A stretch of 64,000 nucleotides of DNA from Trifolium pratense (GCF_020283565.1 NC_060060.1:18848001-18912000); one strand, 5' to 3'. Counted from the first letter of the stretch, positions 24,382 through 35,502 are shown. The notes: generated by a model not told the origin, from the letters alone. Translations and numbers: made by a program.

Positions 24382-25610
24382 TGTTGCGTTAAAAACACAC
24401 TTAGAGCAAGTGTACTCTAGCGCAGAAGTAGTATAAAAGATTATCGTATCCACAGGGATTAATTAACAAACACCAAACTAGTTAAGATTATTTATTATTT
24501 AAACTAACGAGTAGTTGAATTGTCATGAAAACTAAAGAGAAAATAATGACTAGTAAGAATAAGAACAAGAATAAAAACGTGAAGTTGTAAACCAATAGAG
24601 AGAGGTCTAGGGTCATGGTTTCACTTGCAATATTCGGTTCCCTATGTCTAGTTCCATTTGAATTCCTTTATTTTAATTCAATTACCAATCCCTTTACTAA
24701 AACTATTAATCCGTTTGGTCATTCGTGATTAATATTCTTTTTCCTAAATTAACCTTTGTTTGGTCATGCAAAGAGTTGAAATTTAAGAAAAGCATAAAGC
24801 AAAAAAAGGTTGAATGATTGGAAGACTAAGATTAAGGTTTGGTCATGCAATAATCTAAGTCTCATTTATCCTATAGGTCCACCAATTAACTGCAGTACGG
24901 TCGCTGATCAATCAATTGATTGTAAACATTCATAGGTTGATCATTCCTAATCATGTGATAAAATCAATAGGATAACATTAATTGAACAAAATATCGAAAT
25001 TTAAATTAGAAACTAGAACATATAAGCTAAGACATAGCAAAAGGAATTTTAATTGCAAGATTCACCATAAACCCTAGAATAGTATTTAGCTATCCATAAT
25101 CAAAAAGAACACCAACATAAAAGTTGAATTCATGAAATTAAGAGTAAGAAATAACCCTAGAATGAAGAAAATATGTTGCTCCAAAGTTTTAATCTTCAAT
25201 CCAAAGCTTTTCCAATTTTCCTCTCCCAGCTGTGTTACAGAACATAAGAAAGCATACCCCCAGTGTTTACCAAAGAGCTCTATTTATACTCCTTGCCTTC
25301 CAATTGCTTAGCCGCCTTCGCAAATCTTCAATATTAAGTCTTGTATCACCGCTAATCCACTTGATTTTAAGCTCCACTTGATTTTAAGCTTTGTCAGACC
25401 TTTTTCAACTTGCCATCCTTTTCATTGTGTTGCTGCCGCCTCTCTTACTGAGAAGGAAGACAAATCAATTTTGTTATTGTTAAGACTCCACTTTTAATCA
25501 CCACTTTTGACTCTAATTACCCCTTGAGAAGGCACATGTTACTTTCCTTTAATATTCCTTCGTGTTTGATTTCTTTTGGACCTGTAACATTGTTTTAATT
25601 TCATTTTCAC

Positions 25611-25656
<46 letters not shown>

Positions 25657-25837
25657 GTATAAAATATATAATGTTTATCTTTAAGTGATTCAAAAAGTAG
25701 ATTTGCATTTTTTTAGCTTTTCTTCTCTTTTGTATAATATAGTGCAAATCAAGTGAGTTATTTATATAATAATAAATAATTACTCTAAATTAACACAAAA
25801 AATATTTACATAAAATACACTAAATTGGAGTTTATCA
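24382..25837 (-). repeat. Athila 5' LTR (right copy), 1456 bp
   Basis: It has the same length as the left LTR and I found no difference between them. Read on the minus strand it is the promoter-bearing LTR: TATAAATAG lies at 25280-25288, upstream of the PBS and gag start. The TAA microsatellite has the same length in both LTRs, supporting very recent insertion. Confidence 0.95.
25280..25288 (-). promoter_or_regulatory. Probable TATA box in Athila 5' LTR
   Basis: TATAAATAG on the minus strand lies in the middle of the LTR, about 900 nt before its inner edge, consistent with a U3/R boundary. Transcription start and function are inferred, not shown. The identical box in the other LTR is at 16743-16751. 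Confidence 0.5.
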
Positions 25838-25842
25838 GTAGG

Positions 25843-26161
25843 GTTATGGGTAAATCAAATCAAAAAACCAAATTCATTAGCAAACAACAATAACAAACCA
25901 ACACAGTGGAGATTCAAAAATTGAAATGGAAAGGGGAATTCGAAGGAGATTAAAAACACAATTTACAGTGGTGAGAGGCGGTAGCGTTCTGTAATGGCAG
26001 CGTCTGCGACTACATAGACGAGGTGGTGGGTCGGAGGTGCGGTGTTCTGCATTCGGTGGTGAGGGAGAAGTTGGCTGAAGAAGGCATTTTTGTAATTATT
26101 ATTATCAATTTAAAAGTAAAAAATTTTAGAATTTAATTTATATATACGGTCAGGTATAAAG
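25843..26161. other. No recognisable gene (about 320 bp)
   Basis: Sequence to the right of the Athila insertion. A moderately GC-richer piece (about 25960-26085) is unlike the AT-rich surroundings and could be a gene fragment, but no frame of useful length or recognisable motif was found on either strand. Confidence 0.4.
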
Positions 26162-26660
26162 TTATTTTACACATGCGTCCAATAATATAAATTTTGGACA
26201 GTAAAGTTTTGAAAATGACATAAAAACTTTTACATTTATCAATAATGCCTCCAAACTCCATATTGCTTCCAGCCTTTCCTCCAACACACTGTTGTACTGT
26301 TGTAGCCAATTGAGAGCTTCCAATAATGCTACTGCTTCAGCTTCTTTAACCTCCGGTTTGCCTTCAAATTTCTTCATATAGGCACGTATGACTTTGCCTT
26401 CTGCATCTCTCAAACAAGCTCCAATGCAGTACTGGTTAGCTTCCTCATAGCACGCCGCGTCGACATTACATTTAAGTGTTCCTGGTTGGGGTTTGCACCA
26501 GTGTAGTTCAGTCTCATGTACAGCCGGACTTCGGTGTGTTGTTCTCATATTTGTCGCTTTCAACCAGTCGTTAAGTGACTCCGTAGCTCTTCTACTAACT
26601 TCAAAATTCGTCGGTAATTTATCGTTCCAACACTTTTGAATAGTATAAGTAACGTTATAC
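26162..26660 (-). pseudogene. RNase H-like domain fragment (LINE-type, RVT_3)
   Basis: The minus-strand frame is open from about 26660 and contains W-KPQPGTLKCNVDAA (first catalytic Asp), then GACLRDAEGKVI, then the EAEAVALLEALNWL helix (catalytic Glu). This is the plant RNase H-like domain found at the 3' end of many LINEs and in LINE-derived genes. The typical leader (QKCWNDKLP...RATESLNDWLKATN) precedes it. After NWLQQ the family pattern is lost: the stretch with the third catalytic Asp is missing and the frame runs into unrelated residues. There is no credible start codon. It is a broken fragment of a retroelement or LINE-derived gene. Confidence 0.8.
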
Positions 26661-26789
26661 TATTCAATAATAACATTTTAATTAATTAAAAGTTTGTATT
26701 ATATGATTCGAGCTCCATTGATATTTTTGGAGGGAGGTAAATGTCCTTTGTAAGTGCTCTTTAAGCCCTAAGGTCTTCCCTGCCTTGTC

Positions 26790-26940
26790 TCATTAGCTTC
26801 TCAAGAGTCAAAACTCAACACATCAAAATTAGGTGGTGCTCTCAAGTTGGACGTCTATTTCCATAGGCAACAACAAATTTCACTATGAAATATGAACAAT
26901 CTCACTCTCTCATTTCTAACTGTTTCAAGTACATAGGGCT
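26790..26940 (-). repeat. 3'-flank copy of the hydrolase gene duplication (proximal)
   Basis: About 130 bp (ATTAGGTGGTGCTCTCAAGT ... AACAATCTCACTCTC) recurs at 33186-33316 with small indels. Both lie downstream of the two serine hydrolase genes, so the duplicated unit extends past the stop codons into the 3' flank. Confidence 0.8.
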
Positions 26941-27024
26941 TTCTCTACCCATATGAAAAATAAAACACAAAGTTCACTGCTCTACTAACCCATGTAGGTA
27001 TTACAATTAGTGCTAAAGTTTCAT

Positions 27025-27217
27025 GAGAATTACTTTTGCCACCCTACTGTCTTCCTCGCATGCCCTACGAAATTATCAAAATACCCCCATCCGATATTTA
27101 GGTAGCGGACACCCTCCAAAAACACCATACCTTTATAACGTCCGCTACTTAAGTAGCAGAAGGGTAAAATGGGAAAGGCGTAGAGCGCGCGAGTAACCGG
27201 TAGTAAAAGTAAATCTC
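27025..27217. mobile_element. Mutator-like MITE, 193 bp
   Basis: It is flanked by a 9-bp direct repeat AAGTTTCAT (27016-27024 and 27218-27226), the usual Mutator length. The ends are imperfect inverted repeats: GAGAATTACTTTTGCCACC on the left and, reverse-complemented, GAGATTTACTTTTACTACC on the right. There is no coding capacity. The right TSD copy overlaps the stop codon of the adjacent serine hydrolase gene (27223-27225), so this insertion now supplies the start of that gene's 3' UTR. Confidence 0.75.
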
Positions 27218-27222
27218 AAGTT

Positions 27223-30200
27223 TCATAGCCGGCAGTGACCATATGATGGCGTCCCTTGAATTGTGTCAATAAAACTAAGCATAGTTCCAAGATTCTTTTC
27301 ATCTGGAATAAACAAGCACCAAATTAACAAATTTTGGATAGATATAACAAATATTCAAATGCACCCTAAAAAAATTCATTGTTAAAAGTGCAAAAAATTA
27401 TTGATTAAGTAAAGGGTGCTATATAACTTACCAAGTCTTGGGATTTCATGTCCTTTTGGGTGATGAATCAAAACAGGGTTGACAAAAGCCTCTAGCAGAA
27501 TAATGCTTTCTGGCTTCAAGAAATCCTTCTCACCTTAATCACATTATATGAATGAAGTATAAGTAAGTATATTGATGACTTTTCCTCAAATATAATTCTT
27601 AGAATCTAAAGGAAAAGTTGCTGAACAAAGAAATTGAAGAGTTAGTTTTTTGAAATTACCTATAATGTGAAGAGAGGGGCAATCAATTGGTTTTGAAAAT
27701 GCATGGAAAGCAAGTTTAGGTGTTCCATACTTCATCCCACGAAATATGGCTCCTGATATGAGAATCACGAACTTGATCTTGCTTATCTTCTCAAGTGCTA
27801 CTCTCTAAAATCAATTGTAATTTAACATCAACCACTAGTCAAATTTAGATTAATAATCATGTTTCAAAGTAAAAACTTCAAATCTCAGTTAAAAGTTATA
27901 ATCTTTTCTAAGGACAAAAATTTCGCATTGAACATGTGTTTAATGTCTGACACGTGCATGTCACTGACACAAAAATTTCTCAGTACTACTGGTACATGAT
28001 TTTACATTTAATTATTTCATAGTTTAAAAATATTATCAACATCGACATGTCAACATTTTAGTGTCGTGTCAGATGTTTGTGCTTGTGAGTGATTTGCAAC
28101 TTAAGAACACCTGAAACATGTCAAAATTAATTTCATATTTCGAGAATCTCCTTTATCTCTCTCACAAAAAGTTAATCCAAAAGTGCATTCGGGAATAGGG
28201 ATGAAGGGTCAACTTATTGATTCAAAAAGAAAATGTTTAAGCTTGGTTCTATGCATCAGAACCAAAAAGAGAAAATACTCTTGTGGGGATGCATAGTATC
28301 AGAACTATGCTAAACATCATGCATAGGTAGGTGTGAAAGGTGTGAGATTGATCTGAGAAGGCAGAAAAAGACAGTGCAATGGAGTACAAGAAGTGTGAAA
28401 TCTGGAAATAAGCTTGATGCACAAAACAGAAAATAGGAGCAGAAATGAGCTCAACAGAGCTTGTGCTCAGGATAGGCGCAAAAGTGAAGCTAAAAATGTA
28501 TTGATCACAAATCTGAAACTTACAACAAAATTAAAACATCCTTGTATAGATGATGTGATACACTAATGATCAACTAAAAACCAATGTAACTAACTCCTAA
28601 CAAATTAGTTAGTTAAGGAAACTAACTTGTTTCACAAGCAACTGACGTGTCCTTCATTTCGCTATCATTAACAAGGAGCAACAAAGAGAATTCACACAGT
28701 TTGAACATGAGAACAGACAAACTAGTACGATGGTACGTGTCGTAGAGTGAGCATGGACGCTTCTGAAATCAGAAAGGGAGGGGAAATGAGAGCCATTGGA
28801 AAAGGTTGGTCTCCAAAAAGAGCAATTATGGTGGATAACATGCCACCCAATTGGCAAACCAGGGAAACAATGAGCTAGCAAACCACCAAACACAGAAAAA
28901 TAATTGGAGTCTGCCGAAATTAGAAAGAGAGCAAGCAGAAGAGAGATGGTATTCTTTGTTTGTGTAGAAAATATTCATCCCAATACACCTGTGATGTGAG
29001 GGACTTGAAAGACACGTTCCAACATGTAGGAGAGTTGAGTGATGCTTACATCTCAAAAAATAATAGAAGACATACGAGTAACTGATTCGGTTTTATCAGG
29101 TTTGATAACTTTAGTTCAGCTGATAAAGCGATTTGAAGATTTCATGAGTCTTTGCTTAAAGGAGAAAAGATCATGGTTAGCTGAGCATGGTCTGGAAAGG
29201 AAAATGTGGATAGTGGTAACACCAAGAGTGATGATTGGAAGCGGGCGACAAAACAACCAGAACCTAATAGGACTTCCAACCTCACGGATACAAGTGTGTG
29301 TATGTGTGCGCGCGCGCGCGCATAGTAAGCGTGAGAAAAAACTTGTCCAGCGGAGCAGACGAGAGAAAAAGTTGATCAACGAGTGAATACACATTTACAA
29401 AACGCAATGTCAAGGGTGATACAAGGCCACACGAGTCAGTAGAATGTGTCATGGTTGAAAAGGAGCATGATCTTAGAGTCTAAGTTCTCACTGCAGCAAC
29501 AAGACTTATCAAATATAGTGAGTGAATGGCACGGCAACATTGACAGGATCCGAGATATGGGGCAATTCCAAGTTTCTCATAACTTTTTCGAACCAAGAGG
29601 AGTTGGAAATAACTAATCTTACTAACTCTTAATTACCTATTAACAACATATTAACAAACTCGTCTCTGATAATTCCAAAGACAAAAACAATTCTACTAAA
29701 AACATTTGAAACATGTGAAAATTAATTTTATATCTCCATAATCCTCTTTATGTTTCACAAAAGAGCAATTAATCCAAACATGCACTAAAATGTAAATAAT
29801 AAAGTAAGTTAGGGTGTTGCTTTTCTAATTAGTACCTGTGCTTGCATTCCTGGCAATACAGCTGCCAACATAGCTCCCTGAGTGACATTAATTCTTAATC
29901 AATCAAAAACGAAAGAAAAATATCTGCATATTTCAGCATCAAACAATCAAAACTTATGAAGCATGCAAACTCTTCGAATTAGTGTCTTACACCAACACCG
30001 ACCTTTTTTTTGAGACACCGACCTTTATGATTACAATGAATTAAGTTATTTTTTAAAATTACTATCGGTGCCGACGAATCAGTGTTTATGTCGTGTCTAG
30101 TGTCAGTGTCTTTATCCGTGCTTCATAAATCAAAACCATACCTGAGAGAATCCAAGAACACCATCAAAAGGACCATTTTTTAGCATGTAATCCTCAATGT

Positions 30201-30544
30201 ATTCTATGCATTCCTCAAAGTTCCTATACTCTGTGTAATCCTGCACACAAATAAATGAAATCTTATTTATGCACCGCAACAAATAAATGAAGAAGATTAA
30301 TATGATTATTTGTATTAATTAATATAATAACCTCATTGGATTGGAACCATTCATAATAAGGAGGATCGAAAATGCCTTCAACTTGTGATTTTCCCCGAGC
30401 TGGACATTGACCATCAAGAAAAACAAGGTCCAATTTTTGTGTTACGGTTTCAGGCCAACGTGAGAATATTGATTTCTTGAGGATTTGACCACTTGTTCTG
30501 TATCCATGGAGGCAGAGGATTCTTGGTCTCTTCTGGTTTTCCAT
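27223..30544 (-). CDS. FSH1/OVCA2-type serine hydrolase, copy 1 (226 aa, six exons)
   Basis: A spliced gene for an alpha/beta-hydrolase of the FSH1 family (PF03959; related to OVCA2 and yeast FSH esterases). Exons on the minus strand: 30332-30544, 30142-30240, 29836-29877, 27660-27804, 27432-27533, 27223-27302. All introns are GT-AG, and the joined frame has no stop before codon 227. The N-terminus has the family's LCLHGYRTSGQIL and LVFLDGQ-PA motifs. The nucleophile is Ser103 in GFSQG, split over exons 2 and 3; Asp170 (IIGEKDFLKP) and His195 (HPKGHEIP) complete the triad. No signal peptide is visible, so it is probably cytosolic. The physiological substrate is unknown; the family contains small-ester hydrolases. 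Intron 3 is 2.03 kb, twice that of copy 2. A MITE touches the stop codon. Confidence 0.9.
28101..29788. repeat. Direct repeat pair in intron 3 of hydrolase copy 1
   Basis: About 89 bp (AAACATGTCAAAATTAATTT ... TTTCACAAAA-AG-TTAATCC) occurs at about 28101-28189 and about 29700-29788. The matching intron of copy 2 has this sequence once (about 34585-34680). The DNA between the copies, about 1.5 kb, is absent from copy 2. Either an insertion duplicated its target region or a tandem duplication was later filled. No transposase, RT or TIR was recognised in the 1.5 kb. Confidence 0.6.
29294..29322. repeat. (GT)n/(GC)n alternating purine-pyrimidine tract
   Basis: GTGTGTGTATGTGTGCGCGC continues as CGCGCGCGC in the intron-3 insert. 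Alternating GT and GC of this kind can adopt left-handed DNA and is mutation-prone. It has no coding role. Confidence 0.85.
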
Positions 30545-30720
30545 TGTGTTTTCAATCTTTTTTTTTTTTTTTTTTGTGAAACTTTCAATTCATTTAACTC
30601 AAATAATTTAAGATACTCAATCTTCCCTTTAAATTCAATTATTTTAGTTAGTAAAATTTATTTTATCATCGGTAAAAAAAAAAAGTTTATCTTGAATTCA
30701 TGGGTGTTTGACTTCAATTA

Positions 30721-30868
30721 ATTTTTTTTCACCACTATCTGGTCCACTGGACCGCCTAATCTGGTATTAAGTGGTTTTATTCCCCTCTTGATTGTAGTTG
30801 CGGGGATCGAATCATGGTTCTCCCTATAAAATCCAACGTCGATCACCACTATATCAACTAACGATTGG
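30721..30868 (-). mobile_element. tRNA-derived SINE, 148 bp, minus strand
   Basis: On the minus strand it has an A-box-like GTTGATATAGTGGTGATCG and a B-box-like GATTCGATCCCC, and ends in an A-run (plus-strand T-run at 30722-30729). Flanking 13-bp direct repeats TTGACTTCAATTA (30708-30720) and TTGACTTGAATTA (30869-30881) differ at one base and are fitting target-site duplications. It lies upstream of hydrolase copy 1. Confidence 0.75.
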
Positions 30869-31019
30869 TTGACTTGAATTATTATACTCAAATATTTTAT
30901 TAAAAAGTATTTATAAAACATAAATGATAGTTGCTATGAGATGGATCTAGGATCAAATGAAAGTCAAACACCAAAACTACTTATAGTAACGTAGTTGATT
31001 GTTGAGTTAAGTATATTCA

Positions 31020-32345
31020 AACAAGAAAAAAAATAGCAATAAAAATGTGAGGGCCCTTGAATAAAATGAAAATAGACAATGACAATGAGGTGTGTTCTCT
31101 AATAACAGCAGCAAAGAGCACCTGGTACACACACATCAGAAGCCAAAAAAACAGCAGCAAAACACACACCAGATGGCAGCCACCAGAGGAGCCTGGACTG
31201 CCGATGACACACAACCCTCTCCAACTGCCGCGTCTAAAATTCAGGAAATTAACCGAAGACAAAGTCAGGATCCCGACACCATTCATAGGACAAACATATT
31301 GGGATCTTATGGCGACTCAAACCCCACCGCCAAGATAAGAGTTTTATATCATCTACCACCTTCCCCGGATCTTTCACCCCGTTAGAGAAAATAACATCAT
31401 TTCTCGATTTCAAATCATCCACTCCGTAAATCAACGCAAAACCTCTCTTGACTTTTTCAAATATTATTAAACACACGCAGCTCTTGCCCACTAAAAGCCG
31501 AAACCAGAGAAAAAACACTTCCAAGAAACTAATACACCGACCGTGCCATAAACCTCCCTCCATCTTCTAAAGCCCACTGCCAATCTTCTTCGACATTCGA
31601 TAACACCAACACCGGAAGCACTGCCAATAGACCACCAAACATGTCTTTTTCCCACGCAAACAACCTCCGCCTCCACCCCCACTCCCACCGGCGCACACCA
31701 TCCCTCTCCACCCACATATTACTTACCATCAAATTTTGTTGCAAAGAAATAGAGAAAAGGGCGGGAACTGAACACAGAGAGGGAGATTTCCCAACCAACA
31801 GTCCTTCCAAAACCTTGTTGAGTTCCCATTTCCCACTCTACAGCTAACATTTTGAGCAAACCAACTTCCCTATTCCCCTGAATCAATACCGCAAATATCT
31901 CTCCACCACGAAGAGGCTCGACTCAGAATACCACAACTATGGACGTATTAAGCCGAGCACTCAATATTTTGCAACCAAAACCTCTTTCCACAAAGCATTT
32001 TCATTTTGAAGCAACCTCCATCTCCATCATTTAATAAGGAGACTTAGGTTAACCTTCCCAACATCCCTCACCCCTAGTCCCCCTTGACTTATAGGCTTAC
32101 AAACCTCTTTCCAACTCACCCAACTAATCTTCCTACCTCCCTTAACATCATCCCACAAGAATTCTCTTTGGATTCTAATAATTTTCCTTGTAACCACTGC
32201 CAGCAACTTCATGAAGGATAAGTAGAAAATAGGAATTGCGTTTAGAACCGAATTAATTAACACAATCCGGCTGCCAAGACTAACATTTATTGAAGTTATA
32301 TATTGGAGTTTACTATTAAAAGAAGTTATATTGATTGTCAAAATT
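31020..32345 (-). pseudogene. Truncated LINE (L1-type) reverse transcriptase C-terminal region
   Basis: On the minus strand the 32341-32027 piece reads LGSRIVLINSVLNAIPIFYL ... IQREFLWDD ... KISWVSWKEVCKPISQGGLG. This is the conserved thumb/C-terminal segment of plant L1 reverse transcriptases. Further downstream, in shifting frames, come a zf-RVT-like part (about 31810-31530, with W-W--E--G-F) and a tail with SCVCLIIFEKV ... SRNDVIFSNG ... KVVDDIKLLSWRW (31490-31280). Frameshifts and stops break the reading. The RT catalytic core and the endonuclease are absent, so this is a 5'-truncated, dead copy lying between the two hydrolase genes. Confidence 0.85.
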
Positions 32346-33185
32346 TGTGGACCGTTGGATGTGTGTTCATATATAAAAGATACATAACGTTACACCACTT
32401 AATAAAATTTTAACGAATATAAATTTTACAAAATCTATCGTTAAATTAAAAATTTGTAATATATAGATTGTTTAGGTAAAATTTTACACAAATCTAATAC
32501 ATTATGTCCTTGACTGGGTTAAGGACCACGACTTCGCACCTTCTAAATTTGTACCGTATTCATCATTCTTTGGCCCCAACAGTCAGAAGCAACCAAGACT
32601 CACGTGATCCGGCACAAATACGAAATACATATGTTACTGGTCTGTCCAAATCAATCCCCAATCCCCCCCACCCCCCGGCACAATTTCTATCTCATTAACT
32701 CTACTCTACTCTTACTCATTCTTATACTCACTTATGTGTTAGAATATTTGCAGGTACTACCCCCATCCTATGGAGGAGAAGTGTTGTCGAACTCGTTCCA
32801 CAACTCAACTAACCTCTTCGGATCACATCCCTTAAGTATTCATATGATACACAACAATACAATACAACTTTTACAATGTACCAAAGCAAGTTTAATTATT
32901 TGTTGTAAAAAAGAAAGTTTAATTATATGACATTTCTCTGTGATTCACTATCACCACTGTGACAAAATAAGCTATAAATAGGACATCTCAATTTTTGACG
33001 TGGAAAACTCCTCTCAATGTGAGAGAATAAAAAACTATAGAAAGAAGAAGAGGAAGAAGAAAACAACATAACTCAATGTAATAATTTGATAAATGCGGGA
33101 AATTAACAACTAACTGCAACTGCAATCACTAACTAACAAGTAGCTAACATCTTATGATAGCTACTTATATCAGATTCATCTTTAT
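32346..33185. other. No recognisable gene (about 840 bp)
   Basis: An AT-rich spacer between the LINE fragment and the 3' flank of hydrolase copy 2. Short frames (32504-32930) have no recognised motif. A C-run (CCCCAATCCCCCCCACCCCCC, about 32656-32676) stands out in composition. No TIR or TSD was recognised. Confidence 0.4.
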
Positions 33186-33316
33186 AGCTTGTCAAGACTC
33201 AAAACACATCAAAATTAGGTGGTGCTCTCAAGTTGGACTATTTCCATAGCAACAACAAATTTCACTATGAAATATGAACAATCTCACTCTCCCATTTCTA
33301 ATTGTTTCCTCTATCA
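33186..33316 (-). repeat. 3'-flank copy of the hydrolase gene duplication (distal)
   Basis: Counterpart of 26790-26940, located downstream of hydrolase copy 2. It lacks a few bases present in the other copy (GGACTATTTCCATAG against GGACGTCTATTTCCATAGG). It shows that the duplicated segment includes about 150-300 bp of 3' flank. Confidence 0.8.
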
Positions 33317-33470
33317 TTCAGGGAGACTTAGACCCCCTATGTATATATTCAACATAAATAATAGCTATAAGTCTATAACACACTAAAGACATTTTCCCAC
33401 AAAATTGTTGTATATATTAAATGAAGTTTCATAGTCTCATAGAAAGGGAACAAAAAATCTACTTGAAAAT

Positions 33471-35502
33471 TCAATTCTTGCTGTGACCATCTGAATCTGA
33501 TAGCATTCCTTGAATTTTGTCAATAAAACCAAGCATAGTTGCAAGGCTCTTTTCATCTGGAACAAAAAATCACCAAATAAATTTTACATACACAAAACAA
33601 ATATTAAAAATTGTTCAAGTAACATCAATTGAAGTAAGGAATGCTATATAACTTACCAAGTCTTGGTATTGTATGCCCTTTTGGGTGATTGATCACAACA
33701 GGATCAACAAAAGCCTTTTGCAAAATAATGCTTTCTGGCTTCATAAAATCTGCCTCGCCTTAATCACATATATGAATGAAGTATATTGGTAAGTATAATG
33801 TGCACTAAATAATAATTGATTGAAACAAAGTTAGAAGAAATTGTTTATTGAAACTACCTATAATGTGAAGAGATGGACAATTAATTGGTTCTGAAAATGC
33901 ATTGGAAGCTAGTTTAGGTGTTCCATACTTCATTCCACCAAACATGGCTCCTGATATCAGAATCAGGAACTTGATCTTGTTTATCTTTTGAAGTGCTAGT
34001 CCCTAAAATCATCATCATCATCATCATCATCAGTTCAATGTTCATTCAAATCAATTGTAACTTAACATTAATATCTTAGATAAGTTTATCATTCATTATT
34101 TTACTAAAAGAGTATTTTGTAATTTCTGATAACGGATGGAAAAATGGTCAGCTTGTTGATTCAAAAAGAGTATGTGTGTGTTCGGTTCTGCAGTAACGAA
34201 AATTGATTTTGAATGAATGTAGTTTATGTGCGTGTTCGCATTCATGTAGACTGCCGTCTACATGTATTTTGTTAGAACATCAACCCTAGTTCAAAAGGAT
34301 AAAAATACAGAAATCACAAATAATAAACACAAGATGTTTGGTAACAGAATTCGGCTTATTATGCTTATATCTCTAACTGCAGTTCCTTTCTATTATTTCA
34401 AGTTTAGGATTTACAGTACACAAACCAAACAAAATGTGTGTTTACATTGGGACGCAAGAAAATCTGTCACCGACGTCAAACCAAACATAGGCTATAGTTA
34501 TTATAGATTAATAATCATATTCATGTTTAAAGGTAGTTTTAAATTCAAGTTTTAGATTAGAATTTATTTTGGACACAAAATTATTTCTACTCAAGAACAT
34601 GTAAAACATGTCAAAGTTAATTTCATATTTCTAGAACACCCTTATATCTTTCACAAAAAAGTGAATCCAAAGTCCAAACATGCACTTTTTATAAAAAAAA
34701 AAAATAAAAAAAAAATCAATATCCGATCCAAGAACCGACTAATCTGAGGGGTTCAATCCCACTGTTCACTTGCGGAGACCCATTTAAAACCAGAGCAAAA
34801 CTCTCTATGGGCTAGACCACTAAAATTGACACCGGGGTAATCGAACCTGACACCAAAGGTCTAAGCCAACACCACCACTACGTCAACCCAATGGGTTAAC
34901 ATGCACTAAAATGTACTAGTAAATTAAAGTAAGATATAGGGTTTCTTTGTTAATTAGTACCTGTTCTTGCATTCCTGGCATTGCAGCCGCTAAAAATGCA
35001 CCCTGAGTGACATAAATTCATAATAACAAATCAAAACCAAAAACCAAAACAAAAAAATTTGCATTTTTCATCATCCAAATAATCAAAAACATACCTGAGA
35101 GAATCCAAGAACACCATCAAAAGGACCATTTTTTAGCATATAATCTTCAATGTATACTAAGCATTCATCAAAGTTCTTATACTCAGTGAAATCCTACACA
35201 CAAATAAATAAAATACCATACAATTATTTAATCACCAACATGAATAAATGAAGAAGATTAAGATTAATTGTATTAATATTAATAACCTGATTGGCTTGGA
35301 ACCATTCATAATAAGGAGGATCAAAAATGCCTTCAACGTCTGATTTTCCTTGTGCTGGAAATTGACCATCGAGGAAAACGAGGTCCAATTTTTGTTTTAC
35401 AGATTCAGGCCAACGTAAGACTTGTTTTTTGAGGATTTGTCCACTGGTCCTGAATCCATGGAGACAGAGGAATCTGGGTTTGTTTTGGATTTGTTTTTCC
35501 AT
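33471..35502 (-). CDS. FSH1/OVCA2-type serine hydrolase, copy 2 (229 aa, six exons)
   Basis: Tandem paralogue of the gene at 27223-30544, with identical intron positions and phases. Exons on the minus strand: 35287-35502, 35095-35193, 34961-35002, 33858-34002, 33657-33758, 33471-33556; all introns are GT-AG. The start is chosen at MEKQ by alignment with copy 1, although the frame is open further upstream. Family motifs: LCLHGFRTSGQIL, LVFLDGQFPAQG, nucleophile Ser104 in GFSQG (across exons 2 and 3), Asp171 in IIGEADFMKP, His196 in HPKGHTIP. Conservation of the triad, frame and splice sites in both copies argues that both are functional. The substrate is unknown. Intron 3 (958 bp) carries a SINE missing from copy 1. 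The C-termini differ (SDSDGHSKN here, SYGHCRL in copy 1). Confidence 0.92.
34687..34897 (-). mobile_element. tRNA-derived SINE in intron 3 of hydrolase copy 2, 211 bp
   Basis: On the minus strand it has an A-box-like TTGACGTAGTGG and a B-box GGTTCGATTACC, and ends in a T-rich tail (A-rich on the plus strand, 34690-34715). A perfect 10-bp target-site duplication AACATGCACT flanks it (34677-34686 and 34898-34907). Copy 1's intron contains the undivided site (AAACATGCACTAAAATG near 29776), i.e. the empty site. The SINE therefore inserted after the gene duplication. Confidence 0.85.

Larger units (their letters stand above)
15840..25842 (-). mobile_element. Complete Athila-type Ty3/gypsy retrotransposon
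   Basis: The element (15845-25837, 9993 bp) lies on the minus strand between 5-bp target-site duplications GTAGG (15840-15844 and 25838-25842). It has 1456-bp LTRs with TG..CA ends, a primer-binding site complementary to tRNA-Asp, an uninterrupted gag-pol reading frame, about 1.5 kb of 3' non-coding sequence and a polypurine tract. The tRNA-Asp site, the gag type and the long 3' region point to the Athila lineage. No env-like frame is present after pol. The LTRs look identical when read by eye, so insertion is recent and the element may still be mobile. Confidence 0.95.

Noticed and set aside
28654..29394. Several 76-115-codon frames on both strands in the intron-3 insert of hydrolase copy 1
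   Set aside because: No recognisable domain, mutually overlapping on opposite strands, and located inside an intron.
31057..31385. Plus-strand frames of about 95 codons opposite the LINE fragment
   Set aside because: They are complements of the recognisable minus-strand LINE coding traces.
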